From positions 868,001-932,000 of the forward strand of contig CAWFPL010000002.1 in the NCBI GenBank assembly GCA_963817785.1: 64,000 nt of DNA, given 5' to 3'. A program made the position numbers and the translations under genes. The notes under the pieces are model-generated. The model searched no databases, had not been told where the DNA came from, and saw only the letters and a list, made by a program, of their open reading frames with translations. Numbering within the stretch: position 1 is the first letter of the stretch; the number at the start of each line of letters is the position of its first letter. Positions 32,267 to 42,201 of this stretch are shown here, piece by piece. The DNA comes from JAKALD01 sp963817785 (GTDB lineage Bacteria > Pseudomonadota > Gammaproteobacteria > Burkholderiales > SG8-39).

Positions 32267-33322
32267 ATGCCGCAACGCAAAATCAGTAACCGCTTACAGG
32301 CCGCTTCCGCGGACGCGGGGATTCGCGACGTCGCACGCACGGCCGGCGTCTCGACGGCTTCCGTGTCGCGCTCCCTGAACCGTCCCGAGACCGTCAGCCC
32401 GGAGATACGCGCGAAGGTCGAGCGCGCGGTGCGCCGCTTGGGCTACGTCCCGAACGCCGGCGCGCGCGCCCTGACGCTGAACCGCTCGCATACCATCGGA
32501 GCGGTGATCCCGACGATCGACAACGCGATCTTCGCCAAGGGGATCGAGGCGCTGCAAAAGCACTTGGCGCGCTTCAAGTATCACGTGCTGCTGGCGACCT
32601 CCGGCTACGATCCCGTGCTGGAGGGCGAGCAGGCCGTCAACCTGGTGGCGCGCGGCGTCGACGGACTGATCTTCATGGGGGCGACCCACACGGCCGAACT
32701 GGGGCGCTTCCTGGCGCGGCGCGCGATCCCGTACGTCAATACGGGAACGTACGACCCGCGCTCCGGCGCGGCTTGCGTGGGGTTCGACAACGCGGAGGCG
32801 ATCGGGCGCGCCGCGCGTTTCCTGCTCGACCTGGGGCACGTGCGAATCGCGCTGCTCGCCGGGATCACCCGGGACAACGACCGCATGATCGAGCGCGTGC
32901 GGGGCGTGCGCCGGGCGCTGCGCGCCGCCGGTCTCGAGCTGCCGCGCGAGCGGCTGGCGGAGCGGCCCTTCGACGTGGGCGAGGCGCGCGAAGGGCTGCG
33001 GGCGCTGATGGCCGCCAGTCCGCGACCGACGGCGGTGGTGTGCGCGAACGACGTGCTCGCCCACGGAGCGCTGATCGAGGCGGCGGCGCTGGGCATCGCG
33101 GTGCCCGAGGCGCTCTCGATCGTCGGCTTCGACGATCTCGAGATCGCGCGCCATCTGCGTCCGAGCCTCACGACGGTGCGCGTGCCGACCGAAGACATGT
33201 GGCAGCTTGCCGCGGATTACCTGCTCGCGACCATCGAGGGCCGGCCCGCCAGGCGGCACACGCGCATCGACGTTTCGTTGGTGGTGCGGGAGTCGACCGG
33301 CCCCGCGCCGAAGGCCGGCTGA
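32267..33322 (+). CDS. LacI-family transcriptional repressor
   Basis: A 351-residue regulator. The LacI helix-turn-helix is GIRDVARTAGVSTASVSRSL (18-37), followed by the hinge RRLGYVPNAGARAL and a periplasmic-binding-protein-like ligand domain with HTIGAVIPTIDNAIFAKGIE, GVDGLIFMG and LSIVGFDDLEIARHLRPSLT. It faces the sugar operon. One operator lies before the operon and a second lies within the first codons of this gene, so it probably represses both. The inducer should be the imported sugar or an intermediate. Confidence 0.93.
   Translation: MPQRKISNRLQAASADAGIRDVARTAGVSTASVSRSLNRPETVSPEIRAKVERAVRRLGYVPNAGARALTLNRSHTIGAVIPTIDNAIFAKGIEALQKHLARFKYHVLLATSGYDPVLEGEQAVNLVARGVDGLIFMGATHTAELGRFLARRAIPYVNTGTYDPRSGAACVGFDNAEAIGRAARFLLDLGHVRIALLAGITRDNDRMIERVRGVRRALRAAGLELPRERLAERPFDVGEAREGLRALMAASPRPTAVVCANDVLAHGALIEAAALGIAVPEALSIVGFDDLEIARHLRPSLTTVRVPTEDMWQLAADYLLATIEGRPARRHTRIDVSLVVRESTGPAPKAG
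32286..32298. promoter_or_regulatory. Second LacI-type operator inside the lacI gene start
   Basis: GTAACCGCTTACA matches the upstream operator's GTAACCGGTTACA at 12 of 13 positions. It lies 19-31 bases into the coding sequence, over codons 7-11. The two centres are about 149 bases apart, close to a whole number (about 14) of helical turns, which would suit looping and autorepression. Confidence 0.55.
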
Positions 33323-33351
33323 CCCGGTGGTGCCGAATGTCGCAGGCGGCG

Positions 33352-34920
33352 CTAGCCGTCGGCCGTGCTGGTCAGCGGGCTCAACTGCTCCGCCGACACG
33401 TAGCGCAGGCGGAAGGTCTCGAAGTCCACGTCGTCGGCGGCCTCGATGGCGCGCTGCCTGGCGAGCGAGTCCTCGGCCATCTTCGCGAAGCGCGCTTCGG
33501 TCGCGGGGGCGAGCGGCAGGCTGCGCAGCGCGTCGCGGTGTTCGAGCGAGCGCGCGAGGGCGAACTTCACGTACGAGCCGGCGTAGCGCGTCTTGATCTC
33601 GCGCAGCACGCGCGCCGAGGGCGCCGACTCGGGCTCGCCGAGGGCGGCGATCGCGGCGGCGAGGGCGTCGCGGTAGGCGTGTCCGCCGTGCGCCGCGTCG
33701 AGGGCGGCGGCGATCGGCTCGTGCCCGGCGAGCACCTGCGCGCCCCACTCGGGCAGCGTGATCTCTGCGCCGCGGCGCTCGAGCTGCAGGCCGCGATCGC
33801 GGCCGCGCGCCGCGACGCGGTGCTGATTGCGCCCCCAGGACGCGACCTCCTCGGGCGTGTCCGGCGGGCTGTCCGAGAGCAGGCAGTGCAGCAGGAACAT
33901 GTCGAGGAAGCGCATCGTTTCCGCGCGGATGCCGATCGCGCTGTAGGGATCGAGGTCCATCAGCCGCACCTCGACGTACTCCACCCCGCGCTCGCGCAGC
34001 GCGTGCAGCGGCCGCTCGAGCGGGCGGATGGTGCGCTTGGGGCGGATGGTGCTGTAGAACTCGTTCTCGATCTGCAGCAGGCTGGTGGCGAGCTGGCGGT
34101 ACTCGCCGTGCGGGCCGCGGATGCCGATCGCCTCGTACGGCGGATAGGGCCGGGTGAGCGCCTCGTGCAGCGAGCCGGCGTAGCTGTCCAGGCTGTTGTA
34201 GCTCACCATCAGCGAGGACTGCGCGCTGCTCTGGTAGCCCAGCTGCCCCATGCGGATCGAGGTGCCCACGGGGCGGTGCAGGACGCCGGGGCGCAGCTCG
34301 TCGAGGTCGTGCTCGCGGCCTTCGACGAAGGTCGCGCATACCGCGGGCGAGGCGCCGAACAGGTACAGCAGCAGCCACGAATGGCGGCGGAAGTTGCGCT
34401 GCAGGGCGAAGTAGCCGGCGTTCGCGCCGCCCGGCCAGCCGAGCGCGTCCCAGGCGGCCTCGGGCAGCGAGAAGTTGTAGTGCAGGCCCGAGATGGTCTG
34501 CATGCGCCGGCCGTAGCGGTGCGCGAGGCCGATGCGGTACACGGTCTTCGCGCGCCCGATGTTCGAGTCGCCGTAGCGTCCGATCGGGATGGCGTCGTCG
34601 TCGGGCAGGGTGCAGGGCATGCTCGGCGCCCACAGCGCCTCCTCGCCGATGCGGCGGTAGACGAACTGGTGGATCGCGGTCAGCTCCTCGAGGCAGTCCT
34701 CGATGCGGGCGTGCACGCCGGTGATCAGCTCGAGCTGCGCCTCGCTGTAGTCGGTGGTGATGTGCGGGTGGGTGAGCGCCGAGCCCAGCCCCGCCGGGTG
34801 CGGCGTTTCGGCGAGCGTGCCCTCGGGGCTCACGCGCAGGCTTTCCTTCTCGATGCCGCGCCGCAATCCCCGCAGCAGCTCGGGCCCGAGCGCGCGCAAT
34901 CGTTGGTGGAACTGGGTCAA
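33352..34920 (-). CDS. gshA: Glutamate-cysteine ligase (E. coli type)
   Basis: A 522-residue enzyme of the gamma/betaproteobacterial GshA class (E. coli protein 518), catalysing the first step of glutathione synthesis. Signatures are RGIEKESLRVSPEGTLAETP, TTDYSEAQLELITG, DDDAIPIGRYGDSNIGRAKT, ISGLHYNFSLPE and YVEVRLMDLDP. No ATG fits the N terminus; a TTG at 34920 behind AGGGGATTCGC is the best start. It is divergent from the M20 peptidase gene, which may or may not be related to glutathione turnover. Confidence 0.93.
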   Translation of the reverse strand: MTQFHQRLRALGPELLRGLRRGIEKESLRVSPEGTLAETPHPAGLGSALTHPHITTDYSEAQLELITGVHARIEDCLEELTAIHQFVYRRIGEEALWAPSMPCTLPDDDAIPIGRYGDSNIGRAKTVYRIGLAHRYGRRMQTISGLHYNFSLPEAAWDALGWPGGANAGYFALQRNFRRHSWLLLYLFGASPAVCATFVEGREHDLDELRPGVLHRPVGTSIRMGQLGYQSSAQSSLMVSYNSLDSYAGSLHEALTRPYPPYEAIGIRGPHGEYRQLATSLLQIENEFYSTIRPKRTIRPLERPLHALRERGVEYVEVRLMDLDPYSAIGIRAETMRFLDMFLLHCLLSDSPPDTPEEVASWGRNQHRVAARGRDRGLQLERRGAEITLPEWGAQVLAGHEPIAAALDAAHGGHAYRDALAAAIAALGEPESAPSARVLREIKTRYAGSYVKFALARSLEHRDALRSLPLAPATEARFAKMAEDSLARQRAIEAADDVDFETFRLRYVSAEQLSPLTSTADG

Positions 34921-35006
34921 GCGAATCCCCTGGACGGTCGAGGCCCTAAGGTAACAGAAGCCCGCGCCCGCGCAGCGAAACCGCGCCCGGCGGCCCGGCC
35001 GGCCCC

Positions 35007-35012
35007 TATAAT
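35007..35012 (+). promoter_or_regulatory. Perfect -10 box close to the M20 peptidase ATG
   Basis: TATAAT ends 7 bases before the ATG at 35020, so transcription would begin at or next to the start codon and give a leaderless message. No clear -35 box is seen 17 bases upstream, so the promoter is only suggested. Confidence 0.35.
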
Positions 35013-35019
35013 TTCGGCC

Positions 35020-36459
35020 ATGAATACCCCCGCCGACACCGCAGCGATCGCCAAGTTCTGGGACGACGCGATCGTTCCGGCGCTGGTCGAGTACGTCCGC
35101 ATTCCCGCCAAATCGCCGCACTTCGACGTCGGCTGGCAGTCGCACGGCTACATCGAGCAGGCGGTGCAGCTCGCGGCGGGCTGGTGCCGGAAACATGCGC
35201 TCGCCGGCATGACGCTCGAGGTGGTGCGCCTCGACGGGCGCACGCCGGTGCTGCTGGTCGAGGTCGCGGCCGCGCCGGGCGCGGAGCGCGCCGAGCCGGT
35301 GCTGGTGTACGGCCACCTGGACAAGCAGCCCGAGATGATCGGCTGGCGCGTGGGCCTCGGGCCGTGGAAGCCGGTGATCGAGGACGGCAAGCTGTACGGG
35401 CGCGGCGGCGCGGACGACGGCTACGCGGTGTTCTGCGCGCTCGCCGCGCTCAGGCACCTGCAGGGCGAGAGCCGGCCGCACGCGCGCTGCGTGATGCTGA
35501 TCGAGTGCTGCGAGGAAAGCGGCAGCTACGACCTGCCCGCGTACCTCGACGCGCTCGCGCCGCGCATCGGCAGGCCGGGGCTGGTGGTGGCGCTCGATTC
35601 GGGCTGCGGCAACTACGCGCAGCTCTGGGCCACGACCTCGCTGCGCGGCCTGGTGAACGGCGTGCTCACGGTCGAAGTGCTCGGCGAGGGCGTGCACTCG
35701 GGCGACGCGAGCGGCGTGGTCGCCTCGAGCTTTCGCGTGCTGCGCGCGCTGCTCGAGCGCGTCGAGGCGGCCGACACCGGCGTGGTGAAGGACGCGGCGC
35801 TGCACGCCGCGATTCCGCCCGAGCGCGTCGAGCAGGCGAAGCGCGCCGCGCAGGTGCTGGGCGAGACCATCCACCGCAAGTTCCCGTTCGTGCCCGGCAT
35901 GCGCCCGATGCACGCCGATCTCGCCGAGCTGGTGCTCAACCGCACCTGGCGGCCGATGCTCGCGGTGACCGGCGCCGACGGCCTGCCCCCGCCGGGGAGC
36001 GCGGGCAACGTCCTGCGCCCGAAGACCGCGCTGGTGCTCTCGCTGCGCCTGCCGCCGACGGTCGAGGCCGGGCCAGCGGCGCGGCGCCTGAAGGAGCTCC
36101 TCGAAGCCGATCCGCCCTACGGCGCGCGCGTGCGCTTCGCGCCCGCGCAGGCCGCGAGCGGCTGGAATGCGCCGCGCACCGCGCCGTGGCTCGACCAGGC
36201 GCTGGAGGCCGCTTCGCAGCGGCATTACGGCGCGCCGGTGATGTGGATGGGCGAAGGCGGCACCATCCCCTTCATGTCGATGCTCGGCGCCAAGTTTCCC
36301 GAGGCGCAGTTCGTGATCACCGGCGTCCTCGGGCCGCACTCCAACGCGCACGGCCCGAACGAGTTCCTGCACCTCGACTACGCCAAGCGCCTCACCGCCT
36401 GCGTCGCCGACGTGCTCGCGGCGCAGGCCGCTGGTGACGCGGGGGTGAGAAGCGCCTGA
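35020..36459 (+). CDS. M20-family metallopeptidase
   Basis: A 479-residue di-zinc peptidase of the carnosinase/dipeptidase branch. Metal-site stretches are LVYGHLDKQPEM, GRGGADDGYAVF, ECCEESGSYDLPAY and ALDSGCGNY, with the late His in HSNAHGPNEFLHLDYA. The dimerisation domain spans about residues 215-335. It probably cleaves dipeptides in the cytoplasm since no signal peptide is seen. No Shine-Dalgarno sequence precedes the ATG, in line with the -10 box just upstream. Confidence 0.9.
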   Translation: MNTPADTAAIAKFWDDAIVPALVEYVRIPAKSPHFDVGWQSHGYIEQAVQLAAGWCRKHALAGMTLEVVRLDGRTPVLLVEVAAAPGAERAEPVLVYGHLDKQPEMIGWRVGLGPWKPVIEDGKLYGRGGADDGYAVFCALAALRHLQGESRPHARCVMLIECCEESGSYDLPAYLDALAPRIGRPGLVVALDSGCGNYAQLWATTSLRGLVNGVLTVEVLGEGVHSGDASGVVASSFRVLRALLERVEAADTGVVKDAALHAAIPPERVEQAKRAAQVLGETIHRKFPFVPGMRPMHADLAELVLNRTWRPMLAVTGADGLPPPGSAGNVLRPKTALVLSLRLPPTVEAGPAARRLKELLEADPPYGARVRFAPAQAASGWNAPRTAPWLDQALEAASQRHYGAPVMWMGEGGTIPFMSMLGAKFPEAQFVITGVLGPHSNAHGPNEFLHLDYAKRLTACVADVLAAQAAGDAGVRSA

Positions 36460-36470
36460 TCTCGGCGCCC

Positions 36471-37373
36471 TCAGGGCAGCATTACCCGGCTGCAGTATTC
36501 GGCGTCCTGCGGATCGACGCGCGCCGCGATGGGCGGCGCTTCGCTCTCTGCGTGCTGCGCGCGGTCGCACGCGGCGGCGCCACACACCAAGCAGGTCGGG
36601 GTCGCGAAGTCGCCCTCGGTGACCTGCTCGAGCAGGGCGCGCTGCCGCGCTTCGCCCAGGTGCCCGAGCTTCCACAGCAGGTCCCGGCCGTCGATGAGGT
36701 GCAGCGTCTTGCCGTCGGCGAGCTGGCGGGCTTCGCGCGTGTAGCTCCCCGAGGTGACGACGATGCCTTGGGCCGCGCCCTCGGCCTCGAGCGCGGCGAG
36801 CAGCTCGCGCGCCTCTTCCGCATCCACCGGCGCGCGGCGCGCGGCCTTGCAGCGCACCAGGATGCACGGGCGCTCCGAGTCCCGGCAGTGCAGGCGCAGG
36901 TCGACGCGGCGGCCGGCACCGAGCGGCGCCGGCCGCACCTTGAAGCCCAGGCTCTCGAAGCAGGCCGCGCACAGCGACTCGAAGCGGCGCCACTCGAGCG
37001 CATTGAGCAGCTCCGGGCTCCAGGCGCTGGCGTCGGGGCGCGGCGCTTCGGGCGCGAGGGTCGGCTCGATGCGCGCCGCGGGTTCGGCACGCGCCGTGGG
37101 TCCGACGGGTGGCTCGGGCGCGAACGCGGGTGCGAGGCGCCTCGTCGCGGCATTGCGCGGGCGGTGCGCGAAGCGGCGCCTGAAGCCGCGCGCCGTCAGC
37201 CCGGCGACGACCACCAGCACGGCGCAGCCGACGATGATCGCGTTGAAGCGGCCGTCCGGAAACTTGTGCGGCGGGATGGTCGTGTCGCCGAGCGAGGCGG
37301 AGGCCGCGAAGCCGGCAAGCGCGGGCTGCGCGTCGCGCCACGCGGCGAGTGCGGATGCAAAGATGTTCTTCAT
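36471..37373 (-). CDS. Membrane-anchored Mrr/restriction-endonuclease-like protein, altered active site
   Basis: A 300-residue protein with one membrane segment (AIIVGCAVLVVVAGL, 45-59), a Pro/Ala-rich linker to about 120, then a restriction-endonuclease-like domain (LNALEWRRFESLCAACFESL, GLGF-like SLGFKVRP). The motif is VDLRL (D158) and VRCK (R174, K176), with Arg where active Mrr-type enzymes have Glu or Gln. IVVTSGSYTREARQLADGK and a possible C-terminal Cys cluster (CLVCG, ACD) follow. The frame is open for 19 more codons upstream. It may be an inactive or specialised relative of the nuclease at 3982. Confidence 0.75.
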   Translation of the reverse strand: MKNIFASALAAWRDAQPALAGFAASASLGDTTIPPHKFPDGRFNAIIVGCAVLVVVAGLTARGFRRRFAHRPRNAATRRLAPAFAPEPPVGPTARAEPAARIEPTLAPEAPRPDASAWSPELLNALEWRRFESLCAACFESLGFKVRPAPLGAGRRVDLRLHCRDSERPCILVRCKAARRAPVDAEEARELLAALEAEGAAQGIVVTSGSYTREARQLADGKTLHLIDGRDLLWKLGHLGEARQRALLEQVTEGDFATPTCLVCGAAACDRAQHAESEAPPIAARVDPQDAEYCSRVMLP

Positions 37374-37488
37374 CGGTTGCGATGCCAGAGATCGTCGAAC
37401 GCGAACAGTTATTGGACAGCGCGCGCGCAAAAGATTCTCACCTTTACGCGTCGTGCTTCGGCGACAGCGCGCGGCGCTGTCGGGCGCG

Positions 37489-39288
<1,800 letters not shown>

Positions 39289-39335
39289 GCGCCGAAGATA
39301 CCGCATCCGGGACGCGGAATCGGCGCCGCACGCGC

Positions 39336-39349
39336 TTGACCCAGGTCAA
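39336..39349. promoter_or_regulatory. FNR/CRP-type box before the cytochrome c gene
   Basis: TTGACCCAGGTCAA is a perfect inverted repeat of the FNR-family form TTGAC-N4-GTCAA. It ends 54 bases before the ATG of the cytochrome c gene, a suitable distance for an activator centred near -41. A similar box lies at 40408-40421. Confidence 0.55.
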
Positions 39350-39403
39350 CGCCGCCTCGCGGGCTGCGCCTATTCTTCTTCGGGACAGCCGGAGAATGAA
39401 CGC

Positions 39404-39865
39404 ATGAAAAGACTCGCGGTGGTGGGCGCCGTGCTGGTGGGGCTACTGGTACCGGCGGCGGGCGATGCGCAGATGGGCATGGGCGGCGGCCCCGGCATGA
39501 TGGGCGGCTCGGGCGCGCGCCGCGCTTTCGTCATGCGCTACGGCGTCGAACCGAAATACGCGGGGATGACGAACCCGCTGCCGCCCTCGGTCGCGAACGT
39601 GCAGGCCGGTCGGAAGCTGTACGAGCAGAACTGCGCGGCCTGCCACGGCCCGACGGGGTTGGGCAACGGCCCGGCCGGCAAGAGCCTCAACCCGCCGCCC
39701 GCGAACCTGGTCGGGGTGGGCAGGATGCCGATGGTGACCGACGGCTATCTGTACTGGACGATCGCGGAGGGCGGCACGCAACTGCAGACGGCGATGCCGC
39801 CCTTCAAGGGTGCGCTCAGCGAGACGCAGATCTGGGACCTGGTGGCGTTCCTGCGCAGCCTGTAG
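39404..39865 (+). CDS. Exported single-heme cytochrome c
   Basis: A 153-residue c-type cytochrome. A signal peptide (MKRLAVVGAVLVGLLVPAAG) is cut near DAQ; a Gly/Met-rich segment (MGMGGGPGMMGG) follows and could bind a metal. The heme motif is CAACH (77-81), and the sixth ligand is probably a Met in TAMPPFKGALSE. QIWDLVAFLRSL is the usual last helix. It may pass electrons in the periplasm. An FNR-type box upstream suggests induction when oxygen is low. It is convergent with the DUF411 gene. Confidence 0.9.
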   Translation: MKRLAVVGAVLVGLLVPAAGDAQMGMGGGPGMMGGSGARRAFVMRYGVEPKYAGMTNPLPPSVANVQAGRKLYEQNCAACHGPTGLGNGPAGKSLNPPPANLVGVGRMPMVTDGYLYWTIAEGGTQLQTAMPPFKGALSETQIWDLVAFLRSL

Positions 39866-39877
39866 GGCCGCGCGGCG

Positions 39878-40330
39878 TCAGTGCCGTGCGAAGATCCGGT
39901 AGCGGCCCTTGGCGTCGAACAGCAGCGATGCGTAGGCGCTCGCCGGCCCGTCCATGCCGGGCGAGCCCGGGACCATGCCCGGTACCGCGAGCCCCCTCGC
40001 GTCCGGGCGCTCGCGCAGCAGCCGCCTGACGTCTTCAGCCGGTACATGCCCCTCGACGGCGTAGCCGCCCACCTCGGCGGTGTGGCACGACGCGAGCCCG
40101 AGGGGCACGCCCAGCTTTTCTCGGTACGGGGCCAGGTCGGATACTGAATTCACCCGGATCTCGAACCCGCTTCTCCTCATGTGCTCGACCCACCCGCCGC
40201 AGCAGCCGCACAGCGGGCTCTTGTAGACGGTGACCACCGGCGCCGCGGCGGCGCGCGCCGCCGGCAGCTTGTAGGCGGCCAGCAGCGCCGCACCCGCTGC
40301 CAGGAACAGACGCCTGCGCTCGGCTTTCAT
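39878..40330 (-). CDS. DUF411 exported metal-binding protein
   Basis: A 150-residue protein with a possible Tat signal (ERRRLFLAAGAALLAAYK) and the DUF411 pattern VYKSPLCGCCGGWVEHM, with Cys at 41, 43 and 44, then LASCHTAEVGGYAVEGHVPA, adding a Cys-His pair. Members are linked to copper and other metal handling. It faces the cytochrome c gene and has an FNR-type box 78 bases before its start, so the two genes may share control and purpose. Confidence 0.88.
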   Translation of the reverse strand: MKAERRRLFLAAGAALLAAYKLPAARAAAAPVVTVYKSPLCGCCGGWVEHMRRSGFEIRVNSVSDLAPYREKLGVPLGLASCHTAEVGGYAVEGHVPAEDVRRLLRERPDARGLAVPGMVPGSPGMDGPASAYASLLFDAKGRYRIFARH

Positions 40331-40407
40331 TGGCTTTCTCCTCGATCCGCAACCTGCATCCTTATAGCCCCACGTCGCCTAGCTTGCCCGCTCTCGCGCG
40401 CGAGCCG

Positions 40408-40421
40408 TTGACCTGAGTCAA
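40408..40421. promoter_or_regulatory. FNR/CRP-type box between DUF411 and VOC genes
   Basis: TTGACCTGAGTCAA fits TTGAC-N4-GTCAA. It lies in a 165-bp divergent gap, 78 bases from the DUF411 start and 75 bases from the VOC start, so either or both could be controlled. Confidence 0.5.
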
Positions 40422-40495
40422 GCCCGCGCGCGACTGGACGCAGGGAGCCGGGCGGGCGAAACTAATGAGAACGCTTCCTGGAGGAGGGAACGATC

Positions 40496-40966
40496 ATGCC
40501 GGTGACCGACATCAACCATTATCTGGTGCGCGCCAACGACCTCGAGGCGACGAAGGACTTCTACGTGAACGTGCTTGGCTTCGAGGTGATGCCGCGGCCG
40601 GATTTCCCCTTTCCGGGCTACTGGCTCGGCGTGGGCGGCAAGATCCAGGTGCACATGGCGCCGCACGGCATTCCCAACTCGGAGCTGTACTACCTCGGCT
40701 CGCCCAGGAACGCCGCCACCGACCAGAGCGGCGTGATCGACCACGTCGCCTTCGCCGCCACCGAGCCCGCGCCCTTCACCCGGCGCCTGCGGCGCATGGG
40801 GGTCGAGTTCAGGCCGCGCTACCTGCCCGAATCGCAGCTCTACCAGCTGTTCCTGCGCGACCCGAACGGCCTCACGATCGAGCTCAATTTCTTCGGCGTC
40901 ACCGACGCGCCGGAGTGGGGCGGCGAGGACTACTCGAAGATGCCGCGCGTGGAAAAGGTGTCATGA
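40496..40966 (+). CDS. VOC-superfamily (glyoxalase/dioxygenase fold) protein
   Basis: A 156-residue two-module VOC protein. The first metal His lies in DINHYLVRANDLEATKDFYV, then a second candidate in VIDHVAFAA, and the C-terminal Glu in DPNGLTIELNFFG. It is similar in length to lyases and small isomerases rather than full extradiol dioxygenases. The ATG follows GGAGGAGGGAACGATC. It is coupled by a 4-base overlap (ATGA) to the monooxygenase-like gene and probably acts on the same aromatic or acyl compound. Confidence 0.85.
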   Translation: MPVTDINHYLVRANDLEATKDFYVNVLGFEVMPRPDFPFPGYWLGVGGKIQVHMAPHGIPNSELYYLGSPRNAATDQSGVIDHVAFAATEPAPFTRRLRRMGVEFRPRYLPESQLYQLFLRDPNGLTIELNFFGVTDAPEWGGEDYSKMPRVEKVS

Positions 40967-42189
40967 GCGCGCCTCGCGAACGCGCCGCGCTCGCGCGCAA
41001 CGCCGATTTCTCGACGCTGTCCTACGCCGAGCTGATGGAGCGGGCGCGCTCGCTGGTGCCGGTGCTGCGCGAGCGCGCCGCGCACGCCGAGGAGGCGCGC
41101 CAGCTGCTGCCCGAAACCGAGGCCGAGCTGCACGCCGCGGGCCTGCTGCGCTTCGCTCAGCCCAGGCGCTGGGGCGGAGCCGAGCTCGATTACGTCGCGC
41201 TGTTCGACATTCCGGCCGAGCTCGGGCGCGGCTGCACCTCGACTTCGTGGAACTGCGCCAACCTCGCGATCCACCACTGGATGCTGGCGATGTACGACGA
41301 GCGCGCGCAGGCCGAGGTGTGGGGCGAGAACCCGGACGCGCAGATCGCCTCCGGAATCGCCTATCCGCAGGGCAGCGCGCGCGAGGTCGAGGGCGGCCTG
41401 GTGATCAGCGGCTACTGGAACTTCTCCAGCAGCGTGGACGGGGCGCAGTGGAACATGCTCGCGGTCACGGTGAAGGACGGCGACCGGCCGGTGGACTGGT
41501 GCATGTGCCTGGTGCCGCGCGCCGACTACGAGATCGTCGACGACTGGCAGGTGCTCGGCATGCGCGGCACCGGCTCGAAGTCGGTGCGGGTGAAGGAGCT
41601 GTTCGTGCCCGCGCACCGGGCGCTGCGCATGCTGCTCGCGCGCGGCGGCGACGGGTTCCCGGGCGCGAAAACCAACCCCAACCCGCTGTACCGCATCCCG
41701 CTCTCGGGGCTGGGCTCGCACTGCATCGCCGGCGCGGCGGTGGGCAACGCGCAGGCCGCGCTCGAGCTCACCGCCGAGGTGGTGAGCGGGCGCAGCACCA
41801 GCTACATGGGGCTCAGGATGCGCGACATCCAGTCGGTGCAGATGCGCATGGCGGCGGCCGGCGCGCGGGTGGACGCCGCGCGCCTGGTGGTGCGCGAGGA
41901 CTGCCTGCAGGCGCAGAACATCGCCGCGGCCGGCCGCGCGCCGACGCTCGAGGAGAAGCTGCGCTTCAAGAGGAACGTCGCCTACGCCGTGCAGCTGTGC
42001 ACCGAGGCGGTCGATTCGCTGCACGCGATGGCGGGCGCCAACGGCATCTACGACCGCTATCCGATGCAGCGCCTGTTCCGCGACGGCCACGCGCTGCTGG
42101 GGCACATCGGCTTCAGCTGGGACGCGCAGGCCTGGCCCTGGGGGCAGGTCGCGCTCGGCGGGGACTACGCCGCGGCGCCGACGCTGTAG
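40963..42189 (+). CDS. Acyl-CoA-dehydrogenase-fold flavin monooxygenase
   Basis: A 408-residue protein of the HsaA/HpaH/DszC-like group. LPETEAELHAAGLLRFAQPR and WGGAELDYVALFDIPAELGR open it, then VISGYWNFSSSVDGAQWNML and DDWQVLGMRGTGSKSVRVKE. The catalytic Glu of true acyl-CoA dehydrogenases is not in place, and the pattern instead fits two-component, reduced-flavin-dependent hydroxylases. The flavin reductase partner is not next door. The substrate may be an aromatic compound, which would suit the BenE transporter gene just downstream on the other strand. Confidence 0.82.
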   Translation: MSAPRERAALARNADFSTLSYAELMERARSLVPVLRERAAHAEEARQLLPETEAELHAAGLLRFAQPRRWGGAELDYVALFDIPAELGRGCTSTSWNCANLAIHHWMLAMYDERAQAEVWGENPDAQIASGIAYPQGSAREVEGGLVISGYWNFSSSVDGAQWNMLAVTVKDGDRPVDWCMCLVPRADYEIVDDWQVLGMRGTGSKSVRVKELFVPAHRALRMLLARGGDGFPGAKTNPNPLYRIPLSGLGSHCIAGAAVGNAQAALELTAEVVSGRSTSYMGLRMRDIQSVQMRMAAAGARVDAARLVVREDCLQAQNIAAAGRAPTLEEKLRFKRNVAYAVQLCTEAVDSLHAMAGANGIYDRYPMQRLFRDGHALLGHIGFSWDAQAWPWGQVALGGDYAAAPTL

Positions 42190-42201
42190 CCGCACCGCCC
42201 G

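Noticed and set aside
32773..35019. Long + strand extension before the M20 peptidase
   Set aside because: The open frame crosses lacI and the antisense of gshA; peptidase similarity begins only at 35020.
34921..37341. Long minus-strand extension upstream of gshA
   Set aside because: It is antisense to the M20 peptidase and in a shadow frame of the Mrr-like gene; GshA similarity starts at the TTG at 34920.
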